From: Planktosalinus sp963975935
Lineage (GTDB): Bacteria > Bacteroidota > Bacteroidia > Flavobacteriales > Flavobacteriaceae
DNA: 64,000 bases
Assembly (NCBI GenBank): GCA_963975935.1
Contig: CAXBIQ010000002.1
Coordinates: 124,001 to 188,000 of the forward strand
Reading direction: 5' to 3'
In this document: positions 1 to 8,103 of the stretch, in pieces
How the letters are laid out: each line of letters opens with the position of its first letter
How positions within the stretch are numbered: position 1 is the first letter of the stretch
Position numbers and translations under genes: made by a program
The notes under the pieces: model-generated
The model's database searches: none
The model's input: only the letters and a program-made list of their open reading frames with translations
What the model was told of the DNA's origin: nothing

Positions 1-1
1 T

Positions 2-2185
2 ATTAATAATTGGGATGTGTCAAATGTAACAGACATGTCAGGAATGTTTGCAGCCTCAACTACATTTAACCAACCCCTTGGTGATTGGGATGTGTCTAAT
101 GTTACAGATATGTCAATAATGTTTTCTGGTGTATATGATTTTAATCAACCCTTAAATAACTGGGATGTTTCAAGTGTAACAGATATGGAATATATGTTTG
201 CTGAAGCAAGGGCTTTTAATCAGCCTTTAAACGACTGGGATGTGTCCAGCGTTACAAATATGCATTATATGTTTACTGAAGCTAGGGAATTCAATCAGTC
301 ATTAAACGATTGGAATGTATCCAATGTTACAAATATGAACAAAATGTTTTTTGATACAGAATCATTTAACCAGCCTTTAAATAATTGGGATGTATCAAAT
401 TTAACAAGTATGGACAGTATGTTTGAAGAAGCAATAGCGTTTAATCAATCTATAAATGATTGGGATGTATCTAACGTCACTAGTATGCGTATGATGTTTT
501 ACAAAGCTATTTCTTTTAATCAGCCATTAGATAACTGGGATGTTACAAATGTGACTAATATGATTAGAATGTTTGGTGATGCGGAAATGTTTAATCAAGA
601 TATTTCGAGTTGGAATTTTAATCCTTCTGTTGAGCTTCATAATGCTTATTATGGAATTCGTTTCTTAAACGGGACGAGCATGGATATCCCTAAATATGAT
701 GCTTTGTTAGCCCGTTTTGCTCAATTAGGTTTGCAAAATAAAAAACTCGGAGCACTAGGTCTGAATTATTGTAATCAAGGAGTCCGGAATTACTTAATAG
801 ATACATTGGAATGGGAAATTATTGGCGATGTTTTATCAACTGAATGCAATGCTATAATTGGTACAATTCTCTTTGATCAAAATAATAATGGTTGTCAGAC
901 AGATGATATAGTTGTTGAAGGTATTATGATTAATGCTAATGATGGACTTTATGACTTTACAACTTTTTCAGGTAGTGAGGGTTATAATTTAGCCATTACA
1001 GGCTCTTCGTTTACAGTTTCATTGACAAACGTTCCCGACTATTTTACAGTCTCACCTGAAAGTGCAACCATTACTTTTTCCGGTTCAAATACAGAAGAAC
1101 TGGATTTCTGCCTTACGGCCAATCAAGCCGTCAATGATTTAAACATTACCCTTCTGGCCATAGAAGAGGCGCGCCCCGGTTTTGAATCAGATTATCAACT
1201 GGTGGTAAGAAATGTGGGTACAGAAACTTTAAGTGATGTAGTTGCAACATTGAATTATGATAATGTAATGCAGACATATACAATGGCGTCTCCAGAACCC
1301 ACCACTACTACAGCAAATTCATTGAGTTTTGATCTGGGTACCGTGCAACCGTTTGAGACCCGATATATGGATATCACGATGCAAACGTTCCCACCGCCAA
1401 CAGTCAATGGAGATGATATTTTAAACTTTACAGCTACGGTTACCCCTGATGCCGGTGACTATACTCTAGAAGATAATACCTATGAAATGGAGCAGGTGGT
1501 TGTCAACTCTTTTGACCCCAACGACAAACAAGTGATGCAAGGGGCTGAGGTTCATATTGATGATGCTGACCAGTATCTGGATTACCTGATCCGTTTTCAA
1601 AACACCGGTACTGCGAGTGCCATTAATGTGCGTATCCTTGACACCCTGCACCCTAAACTGGACTGGAGTACCCTTATACCCATTAGTGCCAGTCATGATT
1701 ATGTAGTGCAGATCACAGACGGCAATCAGGTGGAGTTTATATTTGACGACATCAACCTGCCCCACGAAGGGGCTAATGAACCGGAAAGTCACGGCTTTGT
1801 AGCCTACAAGATCAAACCCAAAAGCAATGTGCAGGTGGGCGATGTGATTTCAGGGGATGCCGGTATTTACTTTGACTTCAATGCACCCATCATTACCAAT
1901 ATGGTGTTTACCGAAATTGTGGATAATTTGGATGTAACAGACATAAATGAGCCTGCAAACGGCGTGTTAATTTATCCAAACCCCACAAGCCAATTGCTCC
2001 ATCTCTATATTCCGGAAGGCATTCAAATAGAGGGTGCCACTATTTATGACCTGCAAGGAAAGGATGTTCAACAACTGCAAGGCACTGAGACGGTCCTGGA
2101 TGTGGAGAAACTAAGTCCCGGCTTGTACTTTCTGGAAATCACCACAAATGAGGGAACCATCAACCGTCGCTTTGTGAAAAGGTGA
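2..2185 (+). CDS. BspA-type repeat surface protein with T9SS sorting domain (5' partial)
   Basis: The 3' part of a secreted surface protein; the reading frame is open to the left edge, so its start and signal peptide lie outside the window. From residue ~17 there are seven clear 25-residue units (consensus FNQPLNNWDVSNVTDM..MF), a partial unit before and a decayed unit after. This is the BspA/DUF285 leucine-rich-type repeat seen in adhesion proteins. Next come a beta-rich middle part and, around residue 500, a domain starting NSFDPNDKQV that is common in T9SS cargo. The last ~70 residues (from YPNPTSQ to RRFVKR) are a T9SS type A sorting domain, so the protein is probably exported across the outer membrane and anchored or released. 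A role in adhesion or protein binding is inference. Base composition shifts visibly from AT-rich to more balanced near 1100. Confidence 0.9.
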   Translation: MNNWDVSNVTDMSGMFAASTTFNQPLGDWDVSNVTDMSIMFSGVYDFNQPLNNWDVSSVTDMEYMFAEARAFNQPLNDWDVSSVTNMHYMFTEAREFNQSLNDWNVSNVTNMNKMFFDTESFNQPLNNWDVSNLTSMDSMFEEAIAFNQSINDWDVSNVTSMRMMFYKAISFNQPLDNWDVTNVTNMIRMFGDAEMFNQDISSWNFNPSVELHNAYYGIRFLNGTSMDIPKYDALLARFAQLGLQNKKLGALGLNYCNQGVRNYLIDTLEWEIIGDVLSTECNAIIGTILFDQNNNGCQTDDIVVEGIMINANDGLYDFTTFSGSEGYNLAITGSSFTVSLTNVPDYFTVSPESATITFSGSNTEELDFCLTANQAVNDLNITLLAIEEARPGFESDYQLVVRNVGTETLSDVVATLNYDNVMQTYTMASPEPTTTTANSLSFDLGTVQPFETRYMDITMQTFPPPTVNGDDILNFTATVTPDAGDYTLEDNTYEMEQVVVNSFDPNDKQVMQGAEVHIDDADQYLDYLIRFQNTGTASAINVRILDTLHPKLDWSTLIPISASHDYVVQITDGNQVEFIFDDINLPHEGANEPESHGFVAYKIKPKSNVQVGDVISGDAGIYFDFNAPIITNMVFTEIVDNLDVTDINEPANGVLIYPNPTSQLLHLYIPEGIQIEGATIYDLQGKDVQQLQGTETVLDVEKLSPGLYFLEITTNEGTINRRFVKR
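65..589 (+). repeat. 75-bp in-frame tandem repeats (seven units)
   Basis: Seven consecutive 75-base units start at 65, 140, 215, 290, 365, 440 and 515, each beginning with a TTT-AAT-CAR codon run and carrying a TGGGATGT core. They encode the BspA-type repeats. A partial unit precedes them at the window edge and a degenerate one follows. Units differ mainly at third codon positions and in the last 8 residues. Confidence 0.9.
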
Positions 2186-2205
2186 TACTGTATATAATAA
2201 AAAAT

Positions 2206-2267
2206 CTGCGTACATCTGCGAAATCAGCGGGAGAATATTAGCCCGCAGATGGCGCAGATGTAAGCAG
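2206..2267. repeat. REP-like imperfect inverted repeat with TCTGCG motifs
   Basis: Two 26-base arms (2206-2231 and 2242-2267) are reverse complements with about four mismatches and flank a 10-base loop. The left arm holds ATCTGCG and ATCAGCGGG, the right arm CCCGCAGAT and GCGCAGATG. Read on the minus strand, the stem is followed by ATTTTTTATTATA, so it could also act as the intrinsic terminator of the convergent lipoprotein gene. Its size and GC-rich TCTGCG units in an AT-rich gap resemble dispersed intergenic repeats. Confidence 0.7.
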
Positions 2268-2299
2268 AAAACTTTAAATACTTTGCTTTCGCGTAAGGG

Positions 2300-3484
2300 T
2301 TACCTGAATGTATTTCGTTTGAGAATGTCGCTCAGTCGTGCTTTGATGTCATCTGAGGCATCGAGCAGCATTTGTTCGTTGGTGGGGAAAGGTACAAAAC
2401 GGTTTCTCAGCAAACGTTTATCTTCATTACTAAGCACGCGCTCGTCTCCTTCAAAACGGGCAAACACATTTTCAAACACAAACTCTGTTTCCAGCGGATG
2501 GGTATCCATCAATTGTTGTCTTTGTACATCAAAATAGTCTACTTTTCCGTTTACAGACACGGCTTTGGTTTGAATGGTTTCATAGAGCGTTCCTTTTACG
2601 GTGATGAAGCGGTCTATTTTTATCTTGTTGCCCAGGCTGTCCAGCACAAAATTGCCCCTTCGGTCCACCTGATAGGTGTGGCCGTCTTTGATTTCACGTT
2701 CCAGTGGGATTTGACGTTCTAGAATACGCTCCGGTGAAATAAGGATGTCCCTGAACTCGAGCACAACTTCAAAATCATAATCAATATCCCTGCGGTTCAT
2801 GCTGTGGTATTCTGTCCAGAAATCGTCCAGACCATAGGTCCTGAAATCAAGAAGGTCTTGTTCCAGCCTGTGTGGTAAAAACTGGTTGGTGCGGTTGTTC
2901 AATTCCACAAACACCATATCTTTGCCATAATAGTATGCTTCCCTGACCAATTGCTGGGTATTTTTATAATTGGGAGACACTTTTTCAAGTTCGTTCAGGG
3001 TTGTATGTGCTTCCCTGAAGTCAAGTTTACCACCATCATCCATAAGCTTGTTGGCTTTTTCATAGAGAAAAGCCGCATAGTCTGCTTTGGCTTTTATGAG
3101 GTTGTCACTGTAATCAATAAACCTGAATTTTGCTTCCTTACCACTGTCTGAAACATAGAGTGGCAGCAGGGGTTTTATCTGGTTTTGTATGTGTTGCAGG
3201 TTTCTGTAACGGTTATAAATTTCCTCGCTGTTGGCAGGGTTGCCTTCTTTTTCCAAAAAGGCAATGCGCTTCAGTTCGTTTTCCGTGAGCTTTTTAAAGG
3301 CATCTTCCAGAAGGATGATATGCTCTTGGTTTGCTTTCTTCGTTTTGTCTTTCTGCAGTTTATTGATGGCAATGGAAATTGCCTCGCTATAATCACCCTG
3401 ATTCAGGGCTTTTTGACTTCGTTTCACACTGCTGCAGGAAACCACGAGCAGGAAACCGACGAGTAAAAGTAGAGCTCTTTTCAT
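2300..3484 (-). CDS. outer-membrane-type lipoprotein, alpha-helical N-terminal half
   Basis: A 394-residue predicted lipoprotein. The N-terminus MKRALLLLVGFLLVVSCSS has a lipobox with Cys17, so signal peptidase II processing is expected. Residues ~20-200 are charged and helical, with a TPR-like opening (ALNQGDYSEAISIAINKL). Residues ~210-390 look beta-rich, with repeated short acidic strands. I do not recognise a named family. It is single and convergent with the upstream repeat protein; the inverted repeat at 2206-2267 may terminate it. The start is supported by the immediate signal peptide. A scaffold or assembly role at the envelope is only a guess. Confidence 0.85.
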   Translation of the reverse strand: MKRALLLLVGFLLVVSCSSVKRSQKALNQGDYSEAISIAINKLQKDKTKKANQEHIILLEDAFKKLTENELKRIAFLEKEGNPANSEEIYNRYRNLQHIQNQIKPLLPLYVSDSGKEAKFRFIDYSDNLIKAKADYAAFLYEKANKLMDDGGKLDFREAHTTLNELEKVSPNYKNTQQLVREAYYYGKDMVFVELNNRTNQFLPHRLEQDLLDFRTYGLDDFWTEYHSMNRRDIDYDFEVVLEFRDILISPERILERQIPLEREIKDGHTYQVDRRGNFVLDSLGNKIKIDRFITVKGTLYETIQTKAVSVNGKVDYFDVQRQQLMDTHPLETEFVFENVFARFEGDERVLSNEDKRLLRNRFVPFPTNEQMLLDASDDIKARLSDILKRNTFR

Positions 3485-3540
3485 AATAAAACGGGTTTGG
3501 TTATGGTAGCCAAATTACAATTAAGATGCCAAAATTAAAT

Positions 3541-3572
3541 AAAAAAGCCTTCCGCTTTGCGCGAAAGGCTTT
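3541..3572 (-). terminator. intrinsic terminator downstream of fumarylacetoacetase
   Basis: On the minus strand AAAGCCTT-T-CGC, a GCAAA loop, then GCG-G-AAGGCTTT form a 12-bp stem with one T-G wobble. It is followed by a run of T. It lies 25 bases after the fahA-type gene stop. Confidence 0.85.
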
Positions 3573-3596
3573 AAAGCCAAGTGAATTATACACTTT

Positions 3597-4877
3597 CTAC
3601 AGGTTCAGTGCAGGCAATATTTTTGTACTGCACTCTCCAAAACCTATTCTTACGGTATCATTTTTACAGTAGCCCCTCAGGGTGACGGTATCGTTGTCAT
3701 TGATGAACTTGCGTTCAGTACCGTCATTCAGTTTTACGGGTTTTTCACCCCGCCATGAAAGTTCCAGCATGGAGCCATAAGAGTCAGGGGTAGGGCCTGA
3801 AATGGTACCGCTTCCCATCATATCACCGCTTTTTACGGGACAACCGTTTATAGTATGGTGTGCCAGTTGCTGGCTCATGTTCCAGTACATATATTTGAAA
3901 TTGGATTGTGTTACCCGGTTGGGGGTGCCGTTTTCAGGAGTGATATAAGCTTCGAGGTTGATGTCATAGCTCTTTTTGCCTTTGGAACGCAAATAGGGCA
4001 GGGGTTCTATTTCCTGTTTGGGACTTTCGGTTTTAAAAGGGTGTAATGCATCCAGGGTTACAATCCAGGGCGAAATGGTTGATGCAAAGTTTTTTGCCAA
4101 GAAGGGTCCTAAAGGTACATACTCCCATTTCTGAATGTCACGGGCACTCCAGTCATTGAAAAGCACAAGACCAAAGATGTAATCTTCAGCTTCATCGATG
4201 GGGATGGGTTCGCCCAGGTCATTGGCGTCTGTCGTGATAAAGGCCATCTCCAGTTCAAAATCAACTAGCTTTGAAGGTCCGAAAACCGGTTTGTTTGCCC
4301 CTGCGGGAAGCGTTTGCCCGTTGGGTCTGCGCACGTTGATACCACTTGGAATGATGGAAGAGCTTCTACCGTGATAGCCCACGGGAATGTGCAGCCAGTT
4401 GGGTAAAAGAGCATTATCAGGGTCACGGAACATCGTCCCCACATTGGTGGCGTGCTCTTTACTGGAATAAAAATCAGTATAATCGCCCACTTGTACCGGC
4501 AGTTGCATTTCGATTTCATCCATCGTGAAAATGACGCGGTCGTGATGTGCTTTGTTGTCTTTTAGCGCGGTATTTTTTTCATCGAAAATATCAGCAATTC
4601 TGTTGCGTACCAGTCTCCAGGTTTTTTTACCGTCTGAAATGAAATCATTTAAGGTGTCTTGCAGAAAAATATCGTCAGTGAGTTCAATACCGTCAAAATA
4701 GCCTAATTGATGCAGTGCGCCCAGGTCGATGGCATAATCTCCAATGCGTGTCCCTACCGTGATAATGTCGTCGCGTGTCAAAAATACCCCGAATGGGATA
4801 TTCTGAATGGGAAAGTCTGAGTCTTTATCAACAGGCAACCATGATTTTCTGTTGGGGTCGTTAGCTGTAATTGGCAT
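3597..4877 (-). CDS. fahA: fumarylacetoacetase
   Basis: Cleaves 4-fumarylacetoacetate to fumarate and acetoacetate, the last step of tyrosine/homogentisate breakdown, in the cytosol. The 426-residue length matches the family. Residues equivalent to the mouse enzyme's metal and catalytic set are present: Asp135, His142, Glu208, Glu210, Asp242 and Lys262, all at a constant +9 offset. The motifs DFYSSKEHATN and DWSARDIQKWEY are diagnostic. It is divergent from glyA with 108 bases between. A TATATTTG box on the minus strand at 4912-4919 is a likely promoter. No other homogentisate-pathway gene lies next to it. Confidence 0.97.
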   Translation of the reverse strand: MPITANDPNRKSWLPVDKDSDFPIQNIPFGVFLTRDDIITVGTRIGDYAIDLGALHQLGYFDGIELTDDIFLQDTLNDFISDGKKTWRLVRNRIADIFDEKNTALKDNKAHHDRVIFTMDEIEMQLPVQVGDYTDFYSSKEHATNVGTMFRDPDNALLPNWLHIPVGYHGRSSSIIPSGINVRRPNGQTLPAGANKPVFGPSKLVDFELEMAFITTDANDLGEPIPIDEAEDYIFGLVLFNDWSARDIQKWEYVPLGPFLAKNFASTISPWIVTLDALHPFKTESPKQEIEPLPYLRSKGKKSYDINLEAYITPENGTPNRVTQSNFKYMYWNMSQQLAHHTINGCPVKSGDMMGSGTISGPTPDSYGSMLELSWRGEKPVKLNDGTERKFINDNDTVTLRGYCKNDTVRIGFGECSTKILPALNL

Positions 4878-4911
4878 ATGTTTTATTTTTTAGTGTTGAA
4901 AAATTTCTATT

Positions 4912-4919
4912 CAAATATA
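4912..4919 (-). promoter_or_regulatory. -7 box TATATTTG before fumarylacetoacetase
   Basis: Minus-strand TATATTTG fits the Bacteroidota -7 consensus TAnnTTTG and lies 35 bases before the start codon. No clear -33 TTTG was found at standard spacing. Confidence 0.45.
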
Positions 4920-4951
4920 TAATTTTAAGAATACTAACCGAATGTTATTCT

Positions 4952-4959
4952 TATTTTTG
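4952..4959 (+). promoter_or_regulatory. -7 box TATTTTTG before glyA
   Basis: TATTTTTG matches TAnnTTTG and lies 26 bases before the glyA start codon. The -33 element is not convincing. Confidence 0.5.
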
Positions 4960-4985
4960 ATGCAGATTTAACAAAACTATAGACT

Positions 4986-6257
4986 ATGCATCAAGATACC
5001 GAAGTTTTTGACCTTATCAAAGCAGAAGAAAACAGACAGCGAAACGGACTGGAACTCATTGCCTCTGAAAACTTTGTAAGCCCTGACGTGCTTGCGGCAG
5101 CAGGCTCTGTATTAACCAATAAATATGCAGAAGGCTATCCCGGAAAGCGCTATTATGGAGGTTGCCAGATTGTGGACAAAGTAGAGCAACTGGCCATTGA
5201 CAGGGCTAAGGAACTTTTTGGTGCTGAGTATGTTAATGTGCAACCGCATTCGGGCTCACAGGCAAATACTGCTGTGTTCTCTGTATGTTTGAAGCCGGGC
5301 GACAAATTTCTTGGTTTTGATTTATCCCATGGCGGACATTTAACACACGGCTCACCGGTCAATTTTTCAGGAAAATTGTATAATCCTGTTTTTTATGGTG
5401 TGGACAAAGAAACCGGTTTGATTGATTATGATGCCGTTGAAGCAATCGCTTTGCGCGAAAAGCCCAAAATGATTATTGCCGGGGCATCTGCTTATTCCCG
5501 TGAGATTGATTATAAACGCTTTCGCGAAATTGCAGACAAGGTTGACGCCACCCTGCTGGCAGATATGGCACATCCCGCCGGTTTGATTGCCAAAGGAATC
5601 CTGGGTGACCCTGTGCAGCACTGCCACGTGTGTACCAGTACAACGCACAAAACCCTGCGTGGACCAAGGGGTGGAATTATTGTGATGGGTAAGGATTTTG
5701 AGAACCCCTTTGGCATTACTTTAAAAGACGGAAGTTTACGGAAGATGTCTTCGCTACTGGATAGCGGTATTTTCCCCGGTAATCAGGGCGGACCTTTGGA
5801 GCATATCATCGCTGCCAAGGCTGTGGCTTTTGGTGAAGCCCTCACGGATGACTTTTTGCATTATATGGTACAGGTGAAAAAAAATGCAAAGGTCATGGCT
5901 GCGGCTTTTGTTGAAAAAGGATATAAAGTCATTTCAGGAGGTACTGATAATCACATGATGCTTATTGATCTGCGTAACAAAAATCTATCAGGCAAGCAGG
6001 CTGAAGACGCTTTGGGAAAAGCTGATATTACCGTGAATAAAAACATGGTTCCTTTTGATGACAAGTCTCCTTTTGTGACCTCGGGCATACGCATTGGAAC
6101 ACCGGCAGTCACTACCCGTGGCTTAAAAGAAGATGATATGAAGTATATTGTGGATTTAATGGACGAGGTTATCACAAATTTTGAAGATGATTCCATTTTA
6201 AAAAATGTTGGTAAAAAAGTACATGAAATGATGGGGGACAGGCCGTTATTTTGTTAA
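4986..6257 (+). CDS. glyA: serine hydroxymethyltransferase
   Basis: Interconverts serine and glycine with tetrahydrofolate and 5,10-methylene-THF; the main source of one-carbon units. The protein has 423 residues, the normal bacterial length. The PLP lysine is Lys222 in STTHKTLRGPRGG. Other family motifs are YAEGYPGKRYYGGC near residue 48 and DMAHPAGL near 193. The start gives the expected short N-terminus (EVFDLIKAEENRQ). It is monocistronic, divergent from fumarylacetoacetase. A stem-loop at 6264-6299 separates it from the next gene. Confidence 0.98.
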   Translation: MHQDTEVFDLIKAEENRQRNGLELIASENFVSPDVLAAAGSVLTNKYAEGYPGKRYYGGCQIVDKVEQLAIDRAKELFGAEYVNVQPHSGSQANTAVFSVCLKPGDKFLGFDLSHGGHLTHGSPVNFSGKLYNPVFYGVDKETGLIDYDAVEAIALREKPKMIIAGASAYSREIDYKRFREIADKVDATLLADMAHPAGLIAKGILGDPVQHCHVCTSTTHKTLRGPRGGIIVMGKDFENPFGITLKDGSLRKMSSLLDSGIFPGNQGGPLEHIIAAKAVAFGEALTDDFLHYMVQVKKNAKVMAAAFVEKGYKVISGGTDNHMMLIDLRNKNLSGKQAEDALGKADITVNKNMVPFDDKSPFVTSGIRIGTPAVTTRGLKEDDMKYIVDLMDEVITNFEDDSILKNVGKKVHEMMGDRPLFC

Positions 6258-6263
6258 AGTTTT

Positions 6264-6299
6264 ATTAAATTAGCAGTGTTTATTCACTGTTAATTTAAT
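6264..6299 (+). promoter_or_regulatory. stem-loop between glyA and the first FG-GAP gene
   Basis: Arms 6264-6278 (ATTAAATTAGCAGTG) and 6285-6299 pair over 15 positions with one G-T wobble and a TTTATT loop. The stem ends five bases before the ATG at 6305 and has no T-run behind it. It may therefore protect the glyA 3' end or mask the downstream ribosome site rather than be a classic terminator. Confidence 0.6.
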
Positions 6300-6304
6300 A
6301 TGCC

Positions 6305-8044
6305 ATGAAACACTTTTACCCTCTCTTTGTTTTTCTTTTCCTTTCAGGCACTGTAAGCGCTCAGATATTTTTTGAAGAGCGAGCATCCCAACTTGGCCTT
6401 GATGATACCTCTTATGGTAATGGTATTCTTGGAGGAGGTGTTTCATTTTTTGACTTTGATAATGATGGTTGGGATGATATCACTATGGCTACTGAAGATG
6501 GTAGCCTGATACGTTTGTTTAAAAATAATGAAGGAGTTTTTGAAGAAGTTTCCCTTAACATAACTGACCACGCCCACCAGTCAAAAACAGTACAATGGGT
6601 AGATATAAATAACAATGGTCTGTATGATCTTTTTATAACTCATGACAATGCACCCAACAGGTTGTATAAAAATCTGGGCAATATGATTTTTGAAGACATC
6701 ACTATGAGCTCAGGTTTGTTTGATGATAATCATATCTCTTTTGGTGCATCCTGGGGTGATGTTAATAATGATGGGTTTCTTGATGTATTTATTGCTTCCC
6801 GAAATGTTTCAGACCCCACTGAACACAATTTATTATTTCTGAATAACGGTGATGAAACGTTTACAGACATTACTGTTTCAGCAGGTTTACACCTCGAGAA
6901 TAAGTACTCTTTTTGTGTTGCATTTTTTGATTATGACAAAGACGGTTTTCAGGATATTTATATTGCCAATGATAAATTTGATACTGCAAACATCCTTTAC
7001 AAAAATAATGGTGACAATACCTTCACAGATGTGAGTGCGGTATCAGGAACTGATGTGATTATTGATGCGATGTCAACCACCATAGACGACTATAACAATG
7101 ATGGCTGGCTGGATATTTATATTACCAATACACCTACTGGCAATGTTTTTTATAAGAATAATGGTGACGGAACCTTTACAGATGTTGCTGTACAAACAGG
7201 CACTACTTTTGACAGCGTGGGCTGGGGTGCTGTGTTTTTAGACGCTGATCACGACGGGCATAAAGATCTTTATGTAGTTGGAGAAGTTTTTGATTCACCC
7301 AGTCTCAAGTCTTCAGCTTTTTATCACAATAACGGTGATGGTACTTTTAGCATACCCACCAATAGTGGAATATTTGATGAGGAGTCCAGAAGCTTTGCCA
7401 ATGCCATTGGAGATATAAACAATAATGGCCATCCGGATATTGCAGTATTGAATTTTTCTCCTTTTGATATGTACTTATGGGAAAACCAGTCCACCACCAC
7501 ACATAACTGGTTAAAAGTAAAACTGGAAGGAACTGAGAGTAACAGACAAGGAATAGGTTCGTGGATAGAAATTTCGGTAAATGGTGAAAAGCAACACAAC
7601 TACACCTTATTGGGAGAAGGTTTTTTAGGACAAAATAGTTCTTATGAGTTTTTTGGCATAGGAGAAAGTGCTTCCATTGATTATGTTAAGGTAACCTGGT
7701 TAAGCGGTATTGTAGATTATATTGAAAACCCGGCAATCAATGAACATATGACTATTGTGGAAGGAGAGCATATTTTGAGTGCCGATACATTTATCAGTAT
7801 TAACAAAAAGGTAAGTTTATTTCCAAATCCCTCCAAAGATTTTGCTACTTTAAAATTACCTGATTTTTATGATTTAGAAAAAACCCGGATACTTATAAAA
7901 AATTCCTTAGGTCAGGAAATTGAGCAGTTTGAACCAAAAATGCTTGCTTTTGAAATCAATACATCAAACTATAAAACCGGAATTTACTTTTGTATAATCA
8001 ATTCTCCTCAGGGACAGGAAACGCTTAAATTAATAAAACAATAA
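6305..8044 (+). CDS. secreted FG-GAP/VCBS and UnbV domain protein with T9SS tail
   Basis: A 579-residue exported protein with signal peptide MKHFYPLFVFLFLSGTVSAQ. Repeats of the FG-GAP/VCBS type (FDFDNDGWDDI, DVNNDGFLDVF, DYNNDGWLDIY) form a likely seven-bladed, calcium-binding propeller from ~35 to ~395. An ASPIC/UnbV domain follows at ~405-490 (SNRQGIGSWIEI, VTWLSG). The last ~75 residues are a T9SS sorting domain (FPNPSKDFATLKL to LKLIKQ). The CRTAC1-like architecture is common in Bacteroidota cargo; ligand unknown. It is followed after 59 bases by a paralogue of almost equal length. Confidence 0.9.
   Translation: MKHFYPLFVFLFLSGTVSAQIFFEERASQLGLDDTSYGNGILGGGVSFFDFDNDGWDDITMATEDGSLIRLFKNNEGVFEEVSLNITDHAHQSKTVQWVDINNNGLYDLFITHDNAPNRLYKNLGNMIFEDITMSSGLFDDNHISFGASWGDVNNDGFLDVFIASRNVSDPTEHNLLFLNNGDETFTDITVSAGLHLENKYSFCVAFFDYDKDGFQDIYIANDKFDTANILYKNNGDNTFTDVSAVSGTDVIIDAMSTTIDDYNNDGWLDIYITNTPTGNVFYKNNGDGTFTDVAVQTGTTFDSVGWGAVFLDADHDGHKDLYVVGEVFDSPSLKSSAFYHNNGDGTFSIPTNSGIFDEESRSFANAIGDINNNGHPDIAVLNFSPFDMYLWENQSTTTHNWLKVKLEGTESNRQGIGSWIEISVNGEKQHNYTLLGEGFLGQNSSYEFFGIGESASIDYVKVTWLSGIVDYIENPAINEHMTIVEGEHILSADTFISINKKVSLFPNPSKDFATLKLPDFYDLEKTRILIKNSLGQEIEQFEPKMLAFEINTSNYKTGIYFCIINSPQGQETLKLIKQ
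7649..7770 (+). repeat. 122-bp near-identical tract shared with the downstream paralogue (copy 1)
   Basis: Matches 9460-9581 at 120 of 122 bases by hand alignment; the differences are at 7705 and 7753, both synonymous. It encodes FFGIGESASIDYVKVTWLSG and the following 21 residues. Flanking parts of the two genes are much more diverged. Confidence 0.9.
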
Positions 8045-8103
8045 TGTCTTATAATTTGATTTTATGCAGCTTTTAAGGTTTTAATTATTCAAATAATAGA
8101 AAT

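Noticed and set aside
65..589. Regular 75-base repeats that could be taken for a CRISPR array or satellite
   Set aside because: The units are in frame, differ mostly at third positions, have no unique spacers, and encode the BspA-type protein repeat.
1466..1792. 108-codon minus-strand frame inside the repeat protein gene
   Set aside because: A shadow of the T9SS protein with no signal or motif; the same holds for most short antisense frames across the window.
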